Both the position numbers and the translations under genes were made by a program. From positions 11,517,080 to 11,581,079 of the forward strand of contig OX465120.1 of NCBI GenBank assembly GCA_949987565.1: DNA of 64,000 nucleotides. Reading direction: 5' to 3'. Source of the DNA: Luidia sarsii (taxonomy: Eukaryota > Echinodermata > Asteroidea > Paxillosida > Luidiidae). Shown here in pieces: positions 37,042 to 48,423 of the stretch. The notes beneath the pieces are model-generated. The model searched no databases, had not been told where the DNA came from, and worked only from the letters and a program-made list of their open reading frames with translations. Each line of letters begins with the position of its first letter. Position 1 is the first letter of the stretch.

Positions 37042-37423
37042 AACCGGTGTCATGCCAAATAGTGTCCCCTGCCAAATAGTGTCCACTCATTAGCACACTG
37101 ATCGCTGATTGGTCCAATACGTATGACATTCAACCACCGTGGTTGGGGTATGGCTGCGCACTACACACGCATTGTGTATGGTTGCTGGCCTAACACACCC
37201 AACGTTGGGCACTTTGGTACCGTTGGACCCTAACTGTAACCGTAACGCTAACCCTAACCCAAACAACCCTAATCCTAACCCTAATCCTAATCCCAATCCT
37301 AATTCTAATCCAAACCCTAACCCTAACGACCCTAATCCTAGTCCTAACGCTAACCAATCAGCGATCAGTATGCTAATGAGCGGACAGTATTTGGCAGGGA
37401 CACTTTTTGGCAGGACACCGGTA
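37042..37423 (+). mobile_element. Inverted-repeat element with CCCTAA core just upstream of FANCE
   Basis: The left arm at about 37042-37113 contains CCAAATAGTGTCCACTCATT and TGATCGCTGATTGGT. The right arm, 37350-37423, contains the complement, AACCAATCAGCGATCAG through CCGGT, at roughly 90% identity. The interior (37230-37345) is degenerate CCCTAA/CCTAAT repeat. The left end lies about 63 bp upstream of the FANCE ATG, within its presumed promoter or 5' UTR. Confidence 0.75.
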
Positions 37424-37662
37424 AAGAAAAGTTGACAACTTTATTTTGGGAAGGCTTCCATCTAGTAAGGGCATGCTCAGGTAGTACCAGTACCAGTGGG
37501 CCAAAGGCAGAGACTCGTCCATCAATTTACGAGAACCTCTGTACTTCTGATGTGCACACAATTATAAATGACAATTCAGGTTAACTTCCTACTTAATGAT
37601 GTCAAAAACCACCGATTGTCCAACATTTAGTCTACTCTATGGTCCAACTCACTGATAATTAT

Positions 37663-37845
37663 CGCAGTGGCTGTTGTTACGGCAGTCGTCCGTATGGTTC
37701 CCTGACTTCACAGTATTTGTCAGAATGTTTAGCTCTTGGAACCAGACTATCAGCTAATAGACTGGTTCAACCAGCCTGCAATGCTGACGAAATACAATCA
37801 AGTCAGGGAACCACACGGACGACTGCCGTAACAACAGCCACTGCG
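37663..37845 (+). mobile_element. MITE-like inverted repeat, about 46-bp arms
   Basis: 37663-37708 (CGCAGTGGCTGTTGTTACGG...) and 37800-37845 are near-perfect complements separated by 91 bp, with an inner palindrome GAACCAG...CTGGTTC. A related CGGCAGTCGTCCG phrase occurs alone at about 41770. There is no coding capacity. Confidence 0.8.
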
Positions 37846-40159
37846 TATACTTTATACTAAGTTATACTTTATAGTGATACAGTTTGACGTCAGGAATAGC
37901 AGACGACACGAGCAAAGAGAGCAAAGATGAAAGGTTTTGCCGCTCAGCTGATCTGAGTATAGTTGACCAGTGGCTCAGGGCGAGTCATTTACATGGTCGT
38001 ATGCGGGTGAGAAATGCGGCCTTCGACGTGCACGACTTTTGGAGTAAGTTTTGAGGAAATGTCACCAGGAACTTTACTCTTTACAGACTTAGGCTATAAA
38101 CTATTTTTACTGGAGAGCCCATCGTGTGGGGGCGCTATTTTCAATTACCGTGTTAACGAAATCACTCAACTTCCGTAGGTCGATCATGGTTTTTTTCAGG
38201 GAATTTCCAGCAGACTTATTATTTCACTTATTGCAACAATAAGGCGACTTTTGTTGCTATTTTTTGGCAGGTTAGGTTGACATCTCAGAAAAGGGCGACT
38301 AATAACTGTCGCCCTTTTATTTTCCATAATAAAAACTAAAGTAGCTGATGGTTCAATACATACCCATTTGAGTTTTTCTGAAGCATTGATTGCCCCTTGT
38401 TCCAAATGTACACATATTATGGAACTTTTTCGTATCAAGGCTGGTTTTTACTAGTCTCTTAGGAAACTGGTATTATGTTCACTGGAGTAGATTTCTACCA
38501 TGTTTCGGCGACAGGCAGTTTTTCCTCAGAAAGTACATGAAAATGGACTTATATTACAGAAAATTGTTTCTGACGTATGTTGCTATTCATGCACAACTAC
38601 AAAACTGCTGGTGATGGGGACATGAAGTATTTGCAAAGTACTTTTTCACGATTTTGCCTCAAATTTAGCGCGTTGTAGAAACCATAACAAAACTGAATTC
38701 ATGAAGGGCGCCACCAATCGTCCAATTGCTGACATGCGAAATGATTGCTGGTCGCCGCAGTACATGTACATGTACAGTGCGGAAGATTTACACGCACATC
38801 AATAATACAGTCATGGAACTAAAATCAAATAATGGGAACCAACAATAATTAGCTATACTAATTAAACTTAAAGTTAACCTTAATACACTTAAACTCTTAA
38901 ACCTAAACTTTTACTACGGACATTCGATAAATGCAAAACAAATTCTGAAAAAAAATACAAAATAGTTTGTTAATTAATTCTCATGAAATAATTTCGTGCG
39001 TACGAATATTACTTCGTTCCCTCGAACTTTTTTTACGCTCGCCGCCACCAAGCCACCGACGTCCAGCAAGCTACAGTATTTATTCTAGTTAAAAGGTACA
39101 TGTCTGTTAGATGAGATTCCTCTAATGTTTTGTTCATGCATACTATTTCGTTTGGTTTTAAAGGTGGAAGTTTGGCCCCGAGGCACAAAAAAGGATGCAG
39201 TACTGGGGCAAAGAATATAGCTATACGAATTAACAATGTAACCTAATATTCAAGACTTGATGTTTAGCCTTTTCATGGCTTATTAGTGAATGCATGTGGA
39301 GGAATCATTTTGTTTCAAATAATTTATGTAAATTATAGCAATGGCATCCGAGGTATGGAGATAGTCTGACCCGTCTGTATCACAAAGATTGGATTGATTC
39401 TGGAACACGGGATTTTCGTGTCACTGAGAAAGCCGATGAACGGCCTGTAATATTTCGAAGAAAGATATTATTGCAGTGACATCGTTAGGAGCAGCCGTTA
39501 ACTTCATCCACGATCAGTCAAAAAAGTCTGGTCAGCTGCATGTTTACAGATAGATGTTTCAAAAGTTGAAGGACGGTGGTCTTTCCAACAAAAAGGCTCG
39601 AATGCTGAACCAAAATAATTATTGTGCAGCAGGGGAGACGAAGAAGGCTCCAGCGAAGGCTTCTAATAATTATACATTCGAAACACAAATTCACAAGTTA
39701 AAACGGTTTGGGATTTCTGTATTAATGACTGCATCTCTGACTTCTTGCGCCTCGCCTTACAGTGGGTCAATGTTTACAAGATTCATTAGCGTTTACTAAT
39801 TTGAAACTACAAAAACTTTGAGCGGTTGCCCCCAGGTTTAGACGAGTAACTTAACGCTTTATGAGACGACGACCCATTCGAGAGTAGGCCAGTCGAGTAT
39901 AATAGCCACCGGAGAATCGAATACTGGTGAGATTTCCTCAGAAAGGATTGCTCTGATTTCTGAATGGAGACATTTTCTGAACTGGAAGCAGATCGGTTAT
40001 TTAATGGCAATCTGATGCTAGTCAACTGAAGTAACTATTGTTTCACGCATACTTACAGGTAAGTGCTCGTTTTATAATAGCTGTACATAATAATCTTGTG
40101 AAAAAATGTCGATTACGTAAAATTATTTCAGGCATAGGTTGGTTCAGTTTCTTTTAGCC

Positions 40160-40300
40160 ACTTAAAATCTCTTTGAAGGTTTGTAAAGTGGAGATACTGT
40201 AGTAGTAGGCTTGTAGTGACACCATGGGCATCTCTCTTGAGACGGGGCTCTGAAAAGAGCCTGTAGCTCAACATTTCGAACATGTTTGCTACATTCGTAT
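40160..40300 (-). repeat. Copy of the second dispersed family (GAGTTACCGGC type)
   Basis: GGGGCTCTGAAAAGAGCCTG, TAGCTCAACATTTCGAAC and the upstream GTGACACCATGGG and GAAGGTTTG landmarks match the family in reverse. Confidence 0.55.
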
Positions 40301-41124
40301 AGTCAAGGACTGAGACTGCCGAATTCTAACTATCCTGGAGACTATGGCACTGGAGCGTAGAAAATCTTTCCCGCTTATAGTGTGACCGCTGAGCCGTGAA
40401 GAGTTGGGAGCGCTGCATAATGGAGGCGCAGTCGCGATTGATTGTGTCAGTGTTCAGACGAGGGACTGGCTTCCGTATTGGTTTCCTTCAGCGGAGGCTA
40501 GAGTAGCTGACCACAAACTCCAACTAGGCTTACGTTCATACGCTACTGCTAATACCGGGACAGGGGACACATCAGGACTATAGCTTTTATATGCGAGTAG
40601 GCCCCCCTAATGGATTTTGGTCGCTGTGATGAAACACAAAGCTCTCCCGATGTACCAAGTGGGATTCAATGCGTCGCTTTCCACCAAAAAAAAATCCCAA
40701 CCCAACCCAACCTAGATTGGTTGAACGAATTCGGCAGCACGATTTCGACAGAGACAAAACGGCATGGTTGTGGCCATTCTATGCGCTGTTGAAACGAAGT
40801 GCATTGCACAATGTCACATTCTCGGTCTCCATCCTTGGCCGACGAATTACTTGGAAGATCGGAAAAAGGGCAGGCAGTTCGAAAGAAGAAGGGAGCAAGG
40901 TGGTCTGCGAGCTGCTACGCACGAGATGTAAGCACGTTCACGCCAATATAAAAAAGAGTCGCTCAATATCGCTTGCTCCCATGCATATACGTGGTCTGGC
41001 TTTCATTCCAAAAAATAAAATGGCCGGCGATTGCGATTGACTGCCGGGGTGTTGAGATTGACTGCCCGACATTCATTCACGTTCACGCCAATAAAAAAAA
41101 AAGAGTCGCTCAATATCGCTGGCT

Positions 41125-41261
41125 CATCGTAACTTACGATCAATCGCAAGACGATGAGCGATGTATATAAACCATATACGGTGCATCACAACTTACGATG
41201 GGTTATCCATCGTAAGTTGAGTTACGATTCATCGTAAGGCTTTGTGAAATCCACCCCTACC
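41125..41261 (-). repeat. CATCGTAAGTT MITE, inverted copy
   Basis: Runs from CATCGTAACTTACGATCAAT to GTAAGGCTTTGTGAAATCCA and CCC, the reverse complement of the 9248-9376 copy. Confidence 0.7.
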
Positions 41262-42599
41262 GACTCATACATCTGGCAAGCACATTTACGGGCCTTTCGA
41301 TATCCGCGTACTATTTCACGTATAGACTTTGGGAGTTTTTCGGTTTTTACCAATTGTAAGACGTCTATCTTCCTGATCTTTGCCGACGAACTTAAATTCG
41401 GACAGCGGCCGCGATCCAGACAGCGTCACTGTCGCAGCTCCATGCACACAGGTGTCAAGCGCTACCAATAATAATTATACAGACGATTTTGCGCGACAAA
41501 AATCGATCCACTTTCTTCACTGACATTGAGATAATTTTAGAAACAAGCGCATGTTTTGCTTTCCAAGCATGGCTTCCATACGTTGTTGCAGCCGCAGTGG
41601 AGGCTAGCCCCAGACGGCATGTACAGTAGACTTGAATCTATATAGTCGCCTATGGAGTACAAGATAACGGCGAGCAACTAAGCGCAACAGCTCGGCAAGG
41701 TAGCTCGTAGAGACACTGATTTTTACATTACGCGCTGTCCGTTAGTGAAGTCTATGGTATTACGCTGTTCGGCAGTCGTCCGGCCATCCGCTGGTTGCTT
41801 GGGTTGAAAAAAAAACCTGCATGACGTGTTAAGGTCGAGTCGATGGTTGGGCGGTTTAGTCGGTCTTGATATTTTTTTTACAAAACCGCCCATGCCTTTT
41901 TCACATCCTTTCGTACTTCCGTATGTTTACATGTATATAGGCTGTTACGCGAAAGATCGACCGATGAAATGTCTCATCGCGAATACGAGGGAAACAGAGA
42001 CGCTTTCTCAGCAAAGAATTACTGACGAAAAGGCGGCGCGACGACGCTTTTGGAAACACAACGCTAAACAGAGACATTTGTCCGCGTGGCCCACATGAAT
42101 TTCACAAGCTAAAAGTTGGTCCTGGAATGCAACCACATTAATTGAAGTAGCGTACGGCCTGCATGCTCTTTAAAATTCCATATTAACTCATGCAGTGTCC
42201 CTATTTAGTTAAAGAGCCTGATCGGTGTTTACTTTAGGATTTTCTCGTTCGTAGCTCTTTTCTGTCTTCGCCAAACTTTCACATTTTTCTACGGGGCCTA
42301 AATTTTACATAAACCAAACAAAGAAGCATGCGTAAACCAATTCATTAAAAGAATCTCTAACAAAGGTCCTTTAGGCCTAATCTATCTGGTTTATACATTA
42401 GCTTGCTGCACATTGATGATTTTTTCCCCGAATACTAAAAATGGTTTCGAAGGCTCGAAATGACGCTCGAAATGGTTCATTTTTATTATTATTTTTAAAC
42501 GTACTAATTTCTAGTGTAGCAACTAACAACCTTGTTTTTAATTTTGACAATTTTCATCGAGGGCCCCGTTAATGGGCTCCGTAATATTAATACTCTGAG

Positions 42600-43790
42600 T
42601 TACTAGACATAACAATGGTACGGTCGCCGTAGTGAGGAATGTCTACACGCGCATACTGTACAGTACGTGTACATGTATATCCATGCGTACAATACTGTAC
42701 ATGTACTGTATCAAATATGTACATGTATGTATGTACAAATTAATGTACATGTACATGTACATGTACATCCCCCAACCCCCCCCCCCCAAAAAAAAAAAAC
42801 CGCGGCACGTGGATCAATAAACATCGGATGGGAGGCACGCCCGCTGAATTGTGTCGTCTACTAAGTCATGTCAGTAACACATTCTACCTTAATCATAATT
42901 TTGGCATTTTGGCCAAAATTGCTCAAAATTATGTCTTTCAGGACCATCTTCCGTAATAAATACATGAGAATTATGCAATTAAAATTGTATTACAGGTATG
43001 CTCCAAATTGCACAATTTCTAATCCTTAATGAAAAATCTCCCTACCGTGGGAGGGGTCAACCCCCCTCGCACACCCTCGCAGTTACTCACTCCCAGCCTG
43101 TTGAGAAACTTGGCATCTCTGGGTACATGGATGTGAATGCGGACGAACAATAATACTGGTGCAAATACCCACAGTTGGTCAACATATAACGGTCGCCTTA
43201 CTGGGGAAGAATTCAGTCATATACAAAAACATGGAAATGAATGTGGGCGAATATCATAGCTACAAATACACACATAACGCCGACATTATGACGGTCACCA
43301 TATTGAGGAAAATTTATAACACTGAAAATGAATGCCGACGAAAGATAATTAAATTTTAGACAGACAACATTAGCTACAAAAACCCAAAGTCTGTCCATAT
43401 AATGTCGCCGTAATGAGGAAATTTCAATTTACATGCACATACAAATGCAGAAGAACTATAATAGCTGGAAACAACCAGATTTGGTCGACATATAACGGTG
43501 GCCGTAGTGAGGCAGACTTTCACTCACATACAAAAACACATGTGTAGGCAAAATAATAGGTGAATATATCCAGATTTGGTCGACATACAACGGTCGTCGT
43601 ATTGGGGAAAGTTCACATGCACATAAGCCGTACGTGAAAATCAAGGCCAGCGAATGCTACTAACACCCAGAGTCAGTCAACGGGAGTTGGTCAACGGAAA
43701 ACGGTCGCCTTACTGAAGCAGGTTAGTATATCGAAACATTCCCCCAAAATATAATTCAACCAGGGTGTGGTCAAAGGCCGCAAGTTACAG
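42600..43790 (+). repeat. Degraded roughly 100-bp satellite with tacatgta tract
   Basis: An ACGGTCGCCGTA(N)TGAGGAA-like core recurs at about 42617, 43189, 43291, 43402, 43495, 43590 and 43701. The later copies are 93-111 bp apart and usually preceded by TTGGTCGACATATA. The copies are strongly diverged, so the array is old. A TACATGTA-rich stretch (42660-42770) lies between the first copy and the others. Confidence 0.6.
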
Positions 43791-43969
43791 TAGGCCTAAG
43801 CATTAAAATTGTCTTTTCCCGCTGTTTTTGTGTCTCTTACTCTTAGTCTTAGACAGCGTTGTTTCAAGTTTGGCCAATGCTACCGTTTTGGCGCGGTAGC
43901 GTCGCCATAGCTTTGGCTTAGGCCTTGTTAATGTTATACATTGCATTTTTTTCTGAACCGTCTGTGAAC

Positions 43970-44161
43970 ATGGCGGGTCCCGCGTATTCGGCAAACAGCG
44001 TGAGAATCACGGTTCTCCAGAATTATGTTAGAAGGCTCATATTCGCAGTAATTTTCCTCTACGTTGTCTGTATGTGTCTGATTTGCTTTCTTGCCATTTC
44101 GACACATAAAGTTAAACAAAATGCCACGCCTATGCCAAATAATAACACGGCATTCACGTAG
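43970..44161 (+). CDS. Possible small single-pass membrane protein (63 aa)
   Basis: An ATG in good context (AACATGG) opens a 63-codon frame ending TAG. It encodes a basic segment (NYVRRL), one strongly hydrophobic helix of about 20 residues (LIFAVIFLYVVCMCLICFLA) and a short Asn-rich tail. I do not recognise it. The last codons (PMPNNNTAFT) and stop are repeated at 44961 and 45869 in the adjacent duplication. It could be a real short gene, the first exon of something longer, or chance. Confidence 0.3.
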   Translation: MAGPAYSANSVRITVLQNYVRRLIFAVIFLYVVCMCLICFLAISTHKVKQNATPMPNNNTAFT

Positions 44162-44428
44162 CTAGCTAGGCCTACGCCATGATGTAATGTAAGTACTATT
44201 TACTGTACTACTAGTACTACTACTAGTACTACTAGTACTACTGCCACTGGTACTGTACTACTGTACTAGTAGTAGTAGTAGTACTAGTAGTACTACTACT
44301 AGTACTTAGTAGTAGTACAATACCAGTAGTACAGTACCAACCCTAACCCTAACCCTAACCCTAACCCTAACCCTCAGGCATGCAACTTGTCCACGGATCG
44401 CGGATTTCCTCGTTTTATTTAATTCAGC

Positions 44429-44459
<31 letters not shown>

Positions 44460-46130
44460 TTAAATCAAAGTCATAAGTTGTCACAAACTACTCAGAATGC
44501 ACCACAGAGCATCTAGAATCCAAAATTTTCACGGGCCCTTAAGCAGACCCCAAACCACACACCGTAAGGGCTTCGTGCTTCGCGCTCCCAGTTTCAATCA
44601 TTCGGACATTTTCCTCTTTTTTTACAATTCAAGAGTTGCATGCCTGTAACCCTAACCCTAACCCTAACCCTAACCCTAACCCTAACCCTAACCCTAACAC
44701 TAACCCTAACCCTAATCCTAACCCTAACCCTAACCCTGTTGCATGCCTGTAACCCTAACCCTAACCCTAACCCTAACCCTAACCCTAACCCTAACCCTAA
44801 CCCTAACCCTAACCCTAACCCTAACCCTAACCCTAACCCTAACCCTAACCCTAACCCTAACCCTAACCCTAACACTAACCCTAACCCTAATCCTAACCCT
44901 AACCCTAACCCTGTTGCATGCCTGTAACCCTAACCCTAACCCTAACCCTAACCCTAACCCTATGCCAAATAATAACACGGCATTCACGTAGCTAGCTAGG
45001 CCTACGCCATGATGTAATTGTAAGTACTATTTACTGTACTACTAGTACTACTACTACTGCCACTGGTAGTGGTACTGTACTACTGACAGTACTGTACTAG
45101 TAGTAGTAGTAGTAGTACTAGTAGTACTAGTTGTAGTACAGTACCAGTAGTACAGTACCAACCCTAACCCTAACCCTAATCCTAACCCTAACCCTAACCC
45201 TGTTGCATGCCTGTAACCCTAACCCTAACCCTAACCCTAAACCTAACCCTAACACTAACCCTAACCCTCAGGCATGCAACTTGTCCACGGATCGCGGATT
45301 TCCTCGTTTTATTTAATTCAGCCATTAAAAAAAAAAAAAAAAAAAAAAATTCAATCAAAGTCATAAGTTGTCACAAACTACTCAGAATGCACCACAGAGC
45401 ATCTAGAATCCAAAATTTTCACGGGCCCTTAAGCAGACCCCAAACCACACACCGTAAGGGCTTCGTGCTTCGCGCTCCCAGTTTCAATCATTCGGACATT
45501 TTCCTCTTTTTTTACAATTCAAGAGTTGCATGCCTGTAACCCTAACCCTAACCCTAACCCTAACCCTAACCCTAACCCTAACACTAACCCTAACCCTAAT
45601 CCTAACCCTAACCCTAACCCTGTTGCATGCCTGTAACCCTAACCCTAACCCTAACCCTAACCCTAACCCTAACCCTAACCCTAACCCTAACCCTAACCCT
45701 AACCCTAACCCTAACCCTAACCCTAACCCTAACCCTAACCCTAACCCTAACCCTAACCCTAACACTAACCCTAACCCTAATCCTAACCCTAACCCTAACC
45801 CTGTTGCATGCCTGTAACCCTAACCCTAACCCTAACCCTAACCCTAACCCTAACCCTAACCCTAACCCTATGCCAAATAATAACACGGCATTCACGTAGC
45901 TAGCTAGGCCTACGCCATGATGTAATTGTAAGTACTATTTACTGTACTACTAGTACTACTACTACTGCCACTGGTAGTGGTACTGTACTACTGACAGTAC
46001 TGTACTAGTAGTAGTAGTAGTAGTACTAGTAGTACTAGTTGTAGTACAGTACCAGTAGTACAGTACCAACCCTAACCCTAACCCTAACCCTAACCCTAAC
46101 CCTAACCCTAACCCTAACCCTAACCCTGTA
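44131..46130 (+). repeat. Tandem duplication carrying interstitial telomere-type CCCTAA arrays
   Basis: Three units begin with TATGCCAAATAATAACACGG at 44131, 44961 and 45869; the third is truncated. Each holds a CTAGTA/AGTAGT microsatellite and CCCTAA arrays. The first two also hold a poly-A run and a single-copy-looking segment with AACTTGTCCACGGATCGCGG. The arrays are interrupted by TGTTGCATGCCTG and by ACTAAC/TAATCC variants at matching places. The longest uninterrupted CCCTAA run is about 120 bp. The LTLTLT and NPNPNP frames here are by-products. Confidence 0.9.
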
Positions 46131-46549
46131 CTAGTACTAGTACTAGTACTAGTAGTACTAGTAGTACAAAAAAGTGTGCAAAATCAGCTTTCTTTTAAAG
46201 TTTTACTTTTACAGTTTTGGTTTTAGCAAGAATGCTCCAGTGATATTGTCTCTTAATTTACTTTAATGACATGCAAAAACTTTGCTAAGGTGTCCACAAC
46301 ACAGTCCAATCTGGGACAGTTCATACAGCAATATGAAGTCCCAAAGTATTATTTCAATGCTGATGGTGGTGTTCAAGAATCAAGACATTGGCCATAGTGT
46401 TTTGACAGTTTATTAACCAGACTGTTGGCTCAACTAGAAAGCAGACATTGCTATTGTGACATATTGAATTATGTATAATGTTGATTTCATCAACTGTATT
46501 CTTGCGTGAACTATTATACAATATGCATCTTTTTTTACAATGTTACAGA

Positions 46550-48423
46550 ATGACACAAAGGAATCTCAGACTGAGGGGGCTCTCCAAGACTGTGCCATTA
46601 CTGGATGCAGAGTACCACATCCAAAAGGGCACAGACAGATCTGGATTACAATGCAGATTTGTCAATGAATTTATTGGTAAGAATGAGTAATTTTTGTGCT
46701 CAGCTTCAATGTGTATTTTCTCCTTTAATTTTTAAACGAGGTGGCCCTGTGTCTTTTTAAGAATCTTTTTAATTTGTTTGTCATCAAATCATATACATAT
46801 ATGCTACTGAAACAATATACAAACAGTATAGGAGTTTGGCCACTAAGGATGTGGCTGTTACTAGTGGTAGAAATCTGACAGGGCTTTTTCAGCTTCAAAT
46901 ACCATGTACATGTACCTGAAATATGGAAAAATGTGAAGGGAATGGATTTGTATGATCTATCATTGAATGGTCCATGAATAGGATGATGCATTTGCAGGTC
47001 AACCTCTTTTACCATGGTCTTGACAATGTTGACGGCTTCAAGCACTTGTGCTAGGCTGGGAACACCAGCCAGATACCTTTTTCTAATTTTTATGAATATA
47101 GTTTTCTGTGAACATAATCACATCTATTTTCATTCCATGCGATGGAATAATTTCCCTCATGCATTTGTTGCATTGCAGGCAATGTACATGTTCCTGAGAC
47201 TGAAATTTATGTAATTATCTAATGTAACCGTTTGCCTGTTTTCTGTTTTAAGGCCGAGGTGTCTTCACGATGAAGCCTTTCTTTCAGGGCCAATTTCTAT
47301 TAGAATACCGTGGGGAAGATATTTCTTTTAAAGAGGCACTTAAAAGAGAGTTGAAGTACACAACAGCTGATGGGAGTTTTATGTACTTCTACAAGGATGG
47401 TGGAAAATCCAAGTGGTAAGTTAAAGCAAGAAACCTAATTCCTCCTTTCTGATGAAATATCCATGTTCCGTTGAAATGATGCCCTTCCTTTCCAGTGCCC
47501 CGTTAACCAATATTTGATTTTTGAGTAACTGTTGTTAAATTGTCAAAGAGAAAACACACTTTTAATCAGATGAAATAGCTCTGATACACAAAACTATAGC
47601 TCTCTGGTCCAAGTCCTGGTCCAGTCAAATTTGTCTTGACCATTTTCTTTGATTTTTTTACAAATTTTCTACTCTCTCTGAAAGACACCCTTCCCGATTC
47701 AGAACTGTCTTCAAGCTAATTTGAAACAAATAGTAATTATGTTACTGTACAGATTTCATATGTGGACACTTACATGTGCTTCATTTTTATTTGCATTAAG
47801 ATGCTGGTTAAAGCAGTTCTGAGACCACGCAAAGTGTATTCAACTTTTGCATTTTTAGTCTATTTGGGACTGTTCAAAGAAATTTTGAAAAAAACTGTGA
47901 AGTTTCCTTATTTTGATCCATTTTTTCATGTCTACACCACAAAATGTTCATATTATTTGAATTTTTAATTTTAACCTCACATCTGTGAGGTTAAAACAAA
48001 AATACATGAAATTTGCTGTGAATCCTAGCATAAACAAACACTTTTTCATCCATAATGCTTGTACTTAAATACTTGAACCTTCTTTTCTGACATTTTGTGT
48101 TTGAGTCTCTCTCAAATGGAAGGACATCTCCCCCACTACTAGAAATGACCACTTTGTTTTATCACGGCATCTCTTTGGTCAGTGATTCGTTTCTTTTGTT
48201 TTTGTTTATTATGACTTTTGTGTATTGTTTATTTCTTTTGAGTAGTGTGGATGCTACAAATTTGGACTCTCTAGGAAAATTTGTTAATGATGGAACTGGC
48301 AAACAAGCAAACTGCAAAATGCAGCTTGTAGGCAAGCATCTTTGCTTGTTTGCCAAAACAGACCTGGATGCTGACATCGAACTTAGATACGACTATGGTG
48401 TACCAGATCTCCCATGGAGAAAG
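46550..48423 (+). CDS. SET-domain exons (KMT5A-like) of the fusion gene
   Basis: Three exons encode about 156 residues. Landmarks, in KMT5A order, are GRGVFTMKPFFQGQFLLEYRG, a MYFYKDGGKSK strand, CVDATNLDSLGKFVND, HLCLFAKTDLDADIELRYDYG and PWRK. KMT5A monomethylates H4K20. Here the NHS motif of the cofactor pocket reads VND, while the YDYG strand is intact. A lone SET domain without pre- or post-SET cysteines also fits KMT5A. Catalytic activity cannot be assumed. Confidence 0.8.

Larger units (their letters stand above)
37424..42600. other. Gene-poor intergenic region
   Basis: No ORF resembles a known protein. It contains an inverted-repeat element (37663-37845), a short hairpin (38289-38318, 11-bp arms), a second-family copy (40160-40300) and a MITE (41125-41261). 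Frames at 40610-41040 and 41826-42098 have no recognisable motif or splice support. Confidence 0.5.

Noticed and set aside
40610..41040. Possible 123-codon gene
   Set aside because: No recognisable motif, no splice support and an unremarkable frame length. The GAATTCGGCAGCACG phrase recalls a cDNA-library adaptor but is only a partial match.
41826..42098. 90-codon frame with an Arg-rich tail
   Set aside because: The basic TRETETLSQQR tail loosely recalls transposon-encoded proteins, but nothing specific supports it.
44594..45899. Leu/Thr, Asn/Pro and Arg/Val repeat proteins
   Set aside because: These are translations of CCCTAA arrays in different frames.
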